Assembly: GCA_964522845.1 (NCBI GenBank)
Contig: CAZFZQ010000008.1
Coordinates: 1-23,481 of the forward strand
From: CAZFZQ01 sp964522845
Lineage (GTDB): Bacteria > Patescibacteriota > Patescibacteriia > GCA-002772895
Length of the DNA: 23,481 nt
Reading direction: 5' to 3'
The translations under genes and the position numbers were made by a program. This document shows positions 6,413 through 12,048 of the stretch, in pieces. How positions within the stretch are numbered: position 1 is the stretch's first letter; every line of letters begins with the position of its first letter. The notes beneath the pieces are model-generated. The model saw only the letters and a list, made by a program, of their open reading frames with translations, had not been told where the DNA came from and ran no database searches.

Positions 6413-6490
6413 AATAATACAGGTTATTAGGTTTTTAGGTTAATAGGTCATTAGGCATAAAACCTATAAACCTATCAACCTAATCACCTA
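6413..6490. repeat. 8-bp-phased inverted array (junction 2, virB4 / NTF2-like)
   Basis: On the coding (minus) strand the array starts with the TAG stop of virB4. It has four units of form TAGGTNNN, a three-base centre (ATG), then four units of form CCTANNNN, and runs up to the next start. The arms can form a long imperfect hairpin. TAG every eight bases puts a stop in all three frames within 24 bp. Confidence 0.75.
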
Positions 6491-8395
6491 TTCCTCTCCT
6501 TCTCTGCTTCTTTGAAATTCTTCTTTTTCTTCTTGTATTTGCAATAATTGTTTTGGGTCGGTAGTAATCAGCTGGTCTTCGGTATAAGAGGCGACAATTT
6601 TAATGGCTGCGTGCTTGTTGCCGGCAAAGAAAATTCCCTCGCCCACGCCGGATTCCAAGAGCAGATATTTTTCACCTTGCGTCAGCATAAAAGTTTTTTG
6701 CACCAAATCAATCGAGGCCGGCGACTGCTTCAAAAGCAATTGCATTGACGAATTGGTAACAATCGCCTGCCCGTATGGCGATAATAAAAAGTCGTTCACG
6801 TCCTGCGAAATAGTGGTAATGCCCAAATAATATTTGCGGCAGCGTTTTACCAGCGCGAAAATAAATTTCGCGGAATCCTCGTGTTGCATCAGCCACCATG
6901 CCTCATCAATAATCAAAATCCGTTTTTTGGTTTCCGACCGCACCACATTCCAAATAAAATTGACGATGGTATAAATAGCAATCGGCCGGAGCTCGTCTTC
7001 CAAATCGCGCACGGAAAAAACCACCAGCTGATTATTGATGTCAACGGTTGTGGGTGAATTGGCAAGTCCGGAAAAAGTCCCTTCCGTATATTTTTTGAGC
7101 CGTATAACCAAATCCTCCGCTCCTTCCATCCCTTCCAAAACCTCAGCCAAGTCTTGCATAATCGGCGGTTCAACCTTGGTTAAATCAACACCCGGGACAA
7201 TATCTTTCTTCGCGTAAGCTTCCAGGAGGGCGCGATCCAAGATGGAATCTTCCTCCGAACTGATAATTTTCTGTCCGCCCTCGCCCGGCTTGCCCAACAT
7301 GATGCGAAGCAAGCCCTTCAAAGTAATAACCGCGCTTCTGATAATATCTTCGGACGTGGTTTCTCCGCCCACGGCGCGCGGCAGTTCAAAAGGATTTATT
7401 TTGCTCTCGGATGCCAGCGAAACATTGATGTACGTGCCGCCCACGGCATCCGACAAATGTTTATACTCCATTTCCGGATCAATAATAATCACGTCCGTGC
7501 CCATCATGAGAGATCGCAAAACTTCCAATTTCACGGCATAGCTTTTTCCCGCGCCGGAAGTGGCAAAGACCACGGCGTTGGCGTTCTGCAAAGAAAATCT
7601 GTCAAAAATAATCAAACTGTTGTTGTGGCGGTTGATGCCGTAAAGCACGCCGTCATCCGACGTCAGTTCCGAGGAAATAAACGGAAAAGATGACGCGATG
7701 GGCGACGAATTCATATTAAAAGTGATCATCAGTTCATCATTTCCCAATGGCAGGGTGGAATTGAACCCCTGCTCGGATTGATAATAAACCCGTTTGGAAA
7801 AAATCAGCTTGGAACCAAAAAGCGATTCCATTTCCTGATTTATTTTTCCAAGTTCATCTTCGTTTTTGGCATAAACCGTGACGTAAAAAGCGAATTGAAA
7901 AAAATGTTCTGTTCCTTGCGTCAAACTGTCGCGCAAACCTTCAATATCTCGTAATGCTGTTTCGCGAATTGGATCGCGCGGCATGCCTTTTTCCGAATCC
8001 GCGATAATCTGCGCTTCCAAGGCGCCGACTTTTTTTTGCAATTGCTTCAAAATAATGTCCGATTTCACCGGATAAAAAAACATGGAAATATCCAGCGTGG
8101 TATTCATATTGATAATCGGCGCGGACCAGCCCACAGAAACATACCGCGGGTAGGTGATGACAAAAGTGGTGGAAACATAAACATTGCCCAGCTTCAAAGA
8201 TGATGGTTTCACTTCAAAAGCCGCCGGAGATATTAAATCCAAAACAGAAACCACGCCTTTGCGGTAGGACTTCTCTTCTTCCAGGGCGATTTTTTGTTCG
8301 GAAATTTGCCGCGCTTCCTCTTGCCGCTTTTTCTCCGCTTCCGTCAGCTCTCTTGGCGCCCCCGGAACCGCACCTTGTGTTGCTTGAAAAGCCAT
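6488..8395 (-). CDS. virB4: VirB4/TraC-family conjugation ATPase
   Basis: VirB4 ATPases power type IV secretion and pilus assembly from the cytoplasmic face of the membrane. The 635 residues contain a charged helical N-terminus (16-42) and a VirB4 N-domain (about 48-235) with the region around SVGWSAPIINMNTTLDISMF. The RecA-like motor follows: Walker A TSGAGKS (279-285), IIIDPEMEYKHL after it, Walker B RILIIDEAWWLM (E498), and the ITTISQDVNDFL motif. It is close to full length. The stop codon lies inside the repeat array at 6413-6490, and the start follows another array (8396-8475) with no Shine-Dalgarno. The flanking TraC-like and PrgI genes support the assignment. Confidence 0.93.
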   Translation of the reverse strand: MAFQATQGAVPGAPRELTEAEKKRQEEARQISEQKIALEEEKSYRKGVVSVLDLISPAAFEVKPSSLKLGNVYVSTTFVITYPRYVSVGWSAPIINMNTTLDISMFFYPVKSDIILKQLQKKVGALEAQIIADSEKGMPRDPIRETALRDIEGLRDSLTQGTEHFFQFAFYVTVYAKNEDELGKINQEMESLFGSKLIFSKRVYYQSEQGFNSTLPLGNDELMITFNMNSSPIASSFPFISSELTSDDGVLYGINRHNNSLIIFDRFSLQNANAVVFATSGAGKSYAVKLEVLRSLMMGTDVIIIDPEMEYKHLSDAVGGTYINVSLASESKINPFELPRAVGGETTSEDIIRSAVITLKGLLRIMLGKPGEGGQKIISSEEDSILDRALLEAYAKKDIVPGVDLTKVEPPIMQDLAEVLEGMEGAEDLVIRLKKYTEGTFSGLANSPTTVDINNQLVVFSVRDLEDELRPIAIYTIVNFIWNVVRSETKKRILIIDEAWWLMQHEDSAKFIFALVKRCRKYYLGITTISQDVNDFLLSPYGQAIVTNSSMQLLLKQSPASIDLVQKTFMLTQGEKYLLLESGVGEGIFFAGNKHAAIKIVASYTEDQLITTDPKQLLQIQEEKEEFQRSREGEE

Positions 8396-8475
8396 ACTTT
8401 AGCTTCTTAGCTTATTAGCTTCTTAGCTTATTAGTAAAAACCTAAAAAGCTAAAAAGCTACTACCTAAAAAGCTA
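8396..8475. repeat. 8-bp-phased inverted array (junction 3, TraC-like / virB4)
   Basis: Same design as 6413-6490 with a drifted unit. The coding strand starts at the TAG stop of the TraC-like gene, with units TAGCTTTT or TAGGTTTT, a short centre, then CTAAGAAG/CTAATAAG units up to the virB4 start. The period is eight with one 7-base unit. Confidence 0.75.
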
Positions 8476-9135
8476 CGCGTCCACGCGTAAATTTTCCACC
8501 GGAACCATTTTTTCCGTTTCGGCCAGTTCCGGATTGTACGCGTTATAAAACAATTCTATTAAGCTTTGGGTATCCAAAACCGCGGTTTGCACGCCCATGC
8601 TCTGCAATCCGGTTTCTACATTTTGTACGCGCATCATCAATTCTCTTTTTCTTTCCAAAAATTTTTTCTGGTCCAGCCGCACGGACGAAACCGCGGAAAG
8701 AACTTCTTTGAAACGATCAAAAAAACTTTTTCGCTTATTATTAAACGGACTGTAAGGAACGGTGACGTAAAACTTTTTGCTCATAATGTCTCCCAGCTGT
8801 ATCAGCTCCCCAACAAATTGGCGGTAGTCGGCAATTTGCATCTTTAGCAATTCGTTAGTATGAGTCTTCTCTCGCTCCTTAAGCTTGGCCATATACTTTT
8901 CAATATTCAGCCGCCGCGACTGAATCACCACCTGCAAAGGAAAATCAATGCTATTTAAAAATTGGACGTAACCGGAAACAATGGCATTCTGTTCTTCCTC
9001 GGATTTCAACGCGAAGTTGATGGAAGACGCCAAAAGTACGACGCGCAACGTGCCGTCTTTCATTATTACAACATCCTCGCGTATCTCCGCGATGTCAAGA
9101 TATTGTTTGGTTGAAGGTCCGGGCTTGGAAGCCAT
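8473..9135 (-). CDS. TraC-like protein (VirB4 N-terminal domain homologue without motor)
   Basis: The 220-residue soluble protein opens with KQYLDIAEIREDVVIMKDG, then LRVVLLASSINFALKSEEEQ, NSIDFPLQVVIQSRRLNIEKY, a long charged helix, and KKFYVTVPYSP. This is the fold order of the N-terminal domain of VirB4/TraC ATPases. There is no Walker motif. Patescibacterial secretion clusters commonly carry such a stand-alone TraC-like protein between PrgI and VirB4, as here. It may form an accessory ring or an inactive partner for the VirB4 at 6488-8395; that role is inference. No Shine-Dalgarno is visible, and its stop lies in the repeat array. Confidence 0.78.
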   Translation of the reverse strand: MASKPGPSTKQYLDIAEIREDVVIMKDGTLRVVLLASSINFALKSEEEQNAIVSGYVQFLNSIDFPLQVVIQSRRLNIEKYMAKLKEREKTHTNELLKMQIADYRQFVGELIQLGDIMSKKFYVTVPYSPFNNKRKSFFDRFKEVLSAVSSVRLDQKKFLERKRELMMRVQNVETGLQSMGVQTAVLDTQSLIELFYNAYNPELAETEKMVPVENLRVDA

Positions 9136-9216
9136 ATGGGTTGTTAGGTTGTTCGGTTGTTAGGTTGTTAGGCGGAACCTATCCACCTAAACACCTATTC
9201 ACCTATCAACCTGCTA
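9136..9216. repeat. 8-bp-phased inverted array (junction 4, PrgI / TraC-like)
   Basis: The clearest copy. On the coding strand, shortly after the PrgI TAG stop, come AGGTTGAT, AGGTGAAT, AGGTGTTT, AGGTGGAT, AGG, then TTCCG. The other arm is CCTAACAA, CCTAACAA, CCGAACAA, CCTAACAA, CC. The period is exactly eight in both arms, which are complementary with few mismatches. Confidence 0.8.
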
Positions 9217-9639
9217 CTCTGGTTTATACACTCCGCCGGTATTAACTAACAGCGCCAAATCCGATAAATGCGACGCTTCCGGCCGTTCTTTGTTAATTAC
9301 TACTTTGGGCGCGGGAGGCGGCGCGCTTTGCGATGATATTTTGATATCGGAATTTATAAGCGGTATGTACCAGACCCGAAGGCGCGGACGGCGCATAGTT
9401 TGAAACAAATTCAACAAAAAATAATGGAATGGCTGGCCGTTTATTTTGGCAAAAGCGATAATTATTCCGGCACCGGTAATTATTAAAAATAACAGCACGA
9501 AAAAAATAAAAGTGGCCAATTTGTAAGCGACAAAATCCGTGAGCAGAGCCGCGAGCATAATTATAAATTGCCGCGGGGTAATCGGCCCGAAAATCTTGTC
9601 TTCCACGTCAATAAATTGTGGCACGACGAATTGTTGCAT
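9214..9639 (-). CDS. PrgI family protein (VirB3-like secretion component)
   Basis: The 141-residue protein starts QQFVVPQFIDVEDKIFGPIT, the typical PrgI opening, followed by the PRQF element. Two membrane helices follow (about 27-45 and 46-64, through LLFLIITGAGIIIAFA), then KINGQPFHYFLLNLFQTMRRPRLRVW, the conserved PrgI tail motif. A variable tail completes it. PrgI proteins occupy the position of VirB3 in conjugation systems of Gram-positive and patescibacterial type and bind the VirB4 motor at the membrane. The neighbouring TraC-like and virB4 genes on the same strand fit this. Its start directly follows the CCTA arm of the element that holds the S23 gene. Confidence 0.92.
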   Translation of the reverse strand: MQQFVVPQFIDVEDKIFGPITPRQFIIMLAALLTDFVAYKLATFIFFVLLFLIITGAGIIIAFAKINGQPFHYFLLNLFQTMRRPRLRVWYIPLINSDIKISSQSAPPPAPKVVINKERPEASHLSDLALLVNTGGVYKPE

Positions 9640-10078
9640 AAAATAGGTTAATAGGTTTTAGGTGATTAGGTTGTTAGGTTTCTGATAAGAACGCACAACA
9701 TCCTCATGACCTCATTCAACAGACTATCAGCTTTTGTAAAATCTAAATTTTTGCCAAAAAATAATCTTTTGCTGATAATAATTTGCGTTTCCAATTCTGA
9801 ACCGGATGCAAAAGCTGTTATTATAAAATTTCTATAATCTTTCTGCGTTCCTCTGCTTTTTCCTTCAGCAATGTTCGACGGAATGGAAACGGCAGCTCTC
9901 CGCATTTGTGAAATTAAACCAAAAATTTCCGTTTTTGGATATCCATCCGTTAACGCGTAGACCGCTACCACTAATTCTATTGAACGTTGCCAAACTATCA
10001 AGTCTTTATAAGATTTTATCCTTAAATCATTTTCCATATTTCTTCCCCCCTATCAACCTAACGACCTAATCACCTATC
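9640..10078. mobile_element. Candidate S23-carrying hairpin element (junction 5)
   Basis: On the coding strand the left arm starts with the TAG stop of the 658-aa gene: TAGGTGAT, TAGGTCGT, TAGGTTGA, TAGGG. The S23 open reading frame follows. Its last codons and TAA are themselves array units (CCTAACAA, CCTAATCA), continued by CCTAAAA, CCTATTAA and CCTA up to the PrgI start. The arms match those of the empty arrays at 6413, 8396 and 9136, with the gene occupying the loop. Mobility is inferred, not shown. Confidence 0.5.
9666..10037 (-). CDS. Four-helix-bundle protein, S23/IVP family
   Basis: The 123 residues show the family pattern clearly: SYKDLIVWQRSIELVVAVYAL, then FGLISQMRRAAVSIPSNIAEG, GTQKDYRNFIITAFASGSELETQI, and a final helix ending in VLIRNLTT. 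The family (TIGR02436) was first found in intervening sequences of 23S rRNA genes and is structurally related to the accessory Avd protein of diversity-generating retroelements. Its biochemical function is unknown; RNA or nucleic-acid binding is suspected. It interrupts an otherwise standard secretion cluster. It is one of the few genes here with an SD-like stretch (GGGGGGAAG, about five bases before ATG). Its stop is supplied by a repeat array, and its arms mark it as cargo of an inserted element. Confidence 0.92.
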   Translation of the reverse strand: MENDLRIKSYKDLIVWQRSIELVVAVYALTDGYPKTEIFGLISQMRRAAVSIPSNIAEGKSRGTQKDYRNFIITAFASGSELETQIIISKRLFFGKNLDFTKADSLLNEVMRMLCVLIRNLTT

Positions 10079-12042
10079 TTGCTTTCTATTATAGCATCAA
10101 ACTCATCTTTGGTTAAAGTTTTGGCGGAGGAAATGGCGCTATCAAGCGGAACGCCTTCAAAAAGCGATTTGTTGATAATCTTCAAATACTCGCCATATAA
10201 AGGCGAATTGCGCCAAGCATCAATGCCGGCCTGATATTTTTTGTACGATTCCCCGCGGAGAAGCTGAAGCTTGTCTTTTATTTTCAAAACCGCTTCTTTG
10301 GGATCGTGGGATAATTTGCGGAAGTCGTCCATTGTAAGCTGGGCAATTTCCTCCAGCGGACCAGCAAGTTTTGGGGTAAATTTTATGTCTTCAAGGGTAG
10401 GCCTTTCCTTCGGCGTCATCGCGAGCCCTGAGGCCGCCGAAGGGCGTGGCGATCCCATTTTTGACGAGATTGTCGCGCCCTCCCCACTTCGCCAAGGCTT
10501 CGCGGGGCTAGCGGAAGGGCTCGCAATGACAGGCAAAGGCGTGGACGCCTTCCCCGTCATTTTTGTAAATCTTTCATCCAAATTATTTTTTTCCGCAATT
10601 TCTGCCACGCGCGCCCGTTCGGCATTTTTATTTTTTTCCTCATCTTCCGCTTTTTTTATTTCCGCAAGCTTGCCGCCATAAATATCTTTATTTTTGTCTT
10701 CCAAATATTTGTTCAAAACCAAGGAAACTTTGTCCGCTTCCAATTTTGAAAAACCCATTCCCCCATCGGAAATCGGCTGAGTTAATTTATCAAACGTTTG
10801 AATTGAATTCCGGACATTGCGCACGCGCGCGTCAATCACGGATTTTAAACGTTCCTGCAATTCGCTTGATGGAAAAGTATAATTTAATTCCGCAAGCGCG
10901 CTTTGTACGCCCTCGGTGACATCATTCTTCGCCAAGGCTACGAACGACGGGGACAAAAGTTTCGGCGCCTGAGTTTTTATTTTTTCAACTTTCTTTTCCA
11001 TTCTTTTTACTTCCCTGTCCTCCGAAGCCTCGGCGAAGGAGGATTTTTCAAAACCGACTTCTATTTTTGTATTCGGCGGAACGAGACTTGCCTTTTGTGT
11101 CATTGCGAGCCCTTCCGAGGGCGTGGCAATCCCATCGCTATTAACGAGATTGCTTCGTCGCGGACTTCTCGCAATGACAGATGAATCGGTTTTCCTTTTC
11201 TCTTCGCTCTTCCCCACTTCGCCCGCCCTTCGCACAAGGCTACGGAGCGGCACGGCAAGGCTTCGCGGGGCACGCGCGATGACAGGCTGGAGGCGGGAAT
11301 ACGACGCAAAAAACTCCGCCACGTCATCAGCCATTTGTTTCTCCATGCCCAATCCCCCGTCAGAGACCGGCTTAATCAAAGTACTTTTAAATTGCGCCTT
11401 GGTGCGGACGTTGGACAAAAATGTTTCCGCCATCTCGGCAAATTTTTTCTTCAAATTTTCATTCTCTTTTGCGTCATCCCACACTACTTCCTTTGTGTCA
11501 TTCCGGGCTTGACCCGGAATCCAGTTTTCTTTTTCCTGGATTCCTGCCTTCGCGGGAATGACAGAAGGAGAAATGGGAACGACAGAAGAAGGAGCGGCAA
11601 ACAAATTAAATTTCTTTACGGCTTTTTCAACCAATGGAGAATGGCTTTCTTTTTCTTTTCGTATTTCTTTTACATCTTCATCTTTAACCGCGGCTTCTTT
11701 TACCGGCGCTTTTATTTTTTGATAAAGAATAAATTGATTATTTATATCCGATTCTATGCTAAAAAATAAATTTTCATACAATCTATCATTTATTTCCAGC
11801 GCACGATCAAAATCTATTTTTAATACGCCGGATATCAATGAAGCGCAGTCATACAATTCCACTTCTCCCTTTATAATGCTAAAAACAATGTCCGTGAAAT
11901 TTTCCTCCTGTCCCTGATTTAAAGATAGGTCGGCGGAAATGTTTTTCAATAATTCCAAAGTTGCCGGGTTCTTTACGGCTTTTTGCAGAGATTTTGGCAA
12001 ACGCTCCAATTCTTTTTCATCCTTAAAAAGCGAGGTAATCAT
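10066..12042 (-). CDS. Unrecognised 658-aa protein, rich in in-frame palindromic insertions
   Basis: Not recognised as a known enzyme. No signal peptide or membrane helix is visible, and it is predicted soluble and charged. Two copies of a small helical motif can be aligned: residues about 205-245 (FLSNVRTKAQF ... PVSDGGLGMEKQMADDV, D228) and about 400-445 (VRNVRNSIQTF ... PISDGGMGFSKLEADKV, D426). The C-terminus from about 553 (LEDIKFTPKLAGPLEEIAQL onward) is a helical domain ending KIGD, where the last codons lie in a repeat array. Five stretches derive from palindromic elements: about 160-182, 254-276, 288-315, 334-342 and 504-542. It starts six bases after the VirB6-like gene, so it is probably translationally coupled and an accessory to the secretion apparatus; that role is inferred from position only. 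Confidence 0.75.
   Translation of the reverse strand: MITSLFKDEKELERLPKSLQKAVKNPATLELLKNISADLSLNQGQEENFTDIVFSIIKGEVELYDCASLISGVLKIDFDRALEINDRLYENLFFSIESDINNQFILYQKIKAPVKEAAVKDEDVKEIRKEKESHSPLVEKAVKKFNLFAAPSSVVPISPSVIPAKAGIQEKENWIPGQARNDTKEVVWDDAKENENLKKKFAEMAETFLSNVRTKAQFKSTLIKPVSDGGLGMEKQMADDVAEFFASYSRLQPVIARAPRSLAVPLRSLVRRAGEVGKSEEKRKTDSSVIARSPRRSNLVNSDGIATPSEGLAMTQKASLVPPNTKIEVGFEKSSFAEASEDREVKRMEKKVEKIKTQAPKLLSPSFVALAKNDVTEGVQSALAELNYTFPSSELQERLKSVIDARVRNVRNSIQTFDKLTQPISDGGMGFSKLEADKVSLVLNKYLEDKNKDIYGGKLAEIKKAEDEEKNKNAERARVAEIAEKNNLDERFTKMTGKASTPLPVIASPSASPAKPWRSGEGATISSKMGSPRPSAASGLAMTPKERPTLEDIKFTPKLAGPLEEIAQLTMDDFRKLSHDPKEAVLKIKDKLQLLRGESYKKYQAGIDAWRNSPLYGEYLKIINKSLFEGVPLDSAISSAKTLTKDEFDAIIESKIGD
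10415..10531. repeat. CATTGCGAG palindromic element inside the 658-aa gene, copy 3
   Basis: 117 bp, exactly 39 codons, bounded by GTCATCGCGAG and CTCGCAATGACA. On the coding strand it reads from VIASPSASPAKPWRSG to GLAMT without a stop. Its orientation is opposite to copy 4. Confidence 0.85.
11017..11043. repeat. FAEA-type palindromic insertion inside the 658-aa gene
   Basis: TCCTCCGAAGCCTCGGCGAA followed by GGAGGA, translated on the minus strand as SFAEASED. Same element, orientation and frame as in comF at 5141-5170. Confidence 0.75.
11098..11179. repeat. CATTGCGAG palindromic element inside the 658-aa gene, copy 4
   Basis: This 82-bp short form runs from TGTCATTGCGAG to CTCGCAATGACA and lacks the GC-rich block of the longer copies. 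It is translated from VIARSPRRSNLVNSDG to GLAMT. Confidence 0.85.
11211..11283. repeat. Partial CATTGCGAG element with nested insertion
   Basis: Half of the GC-rich block is present (minus strand: TGTCATCGCGCG, GCCCCGCGAAGCC ... GGGCGAAGTGGGG). About 26 bases absent from the other copies are inserted between the GCGAAGCC and CGAAGGGC parts. It is read in frame from PVIARAPRSLAVPL to RRAGEVGK. Confidence 0.65.
11496..11563. repeat. TGTCATTCC palindromic element (VIPAKAGIQ type)
   Basis: 68 bp with arms TGTCATTCC and GGAATGACA and inner repeats GGATTCC/GGAATCC. Translated in frame as VIPAKAGIQ ... NWIPGQARNDT, a peptide pattern seen in many bacterial proteins that carry this dispersed repeat. 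Confidence 0.85.
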
Positions 12043-12048
12043 AAAAAA

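Noticed and set aside
8473..9135. virB4 split by a frameshift into two pieces
   Set aside because: The 635-aa VirB4 already contains its own N-domain, and the upstream 220-aa gene has a separate start and stop with an 80-bp array between them, so it is an independent TraC-like gene.
6413..9216. CRISPR array in the phased repeats
   Set aside because: Units are 8 bp with no spacers of 30-40 bp and the arms are inverted; no cas gene is present.
9666..10037. Diversity-generating retroelement, because S23 proteins are related to Avd
   Set aside because: No reverse transcriptase and no template/variable repeat pair with adenine-specific changes was seen in the window.
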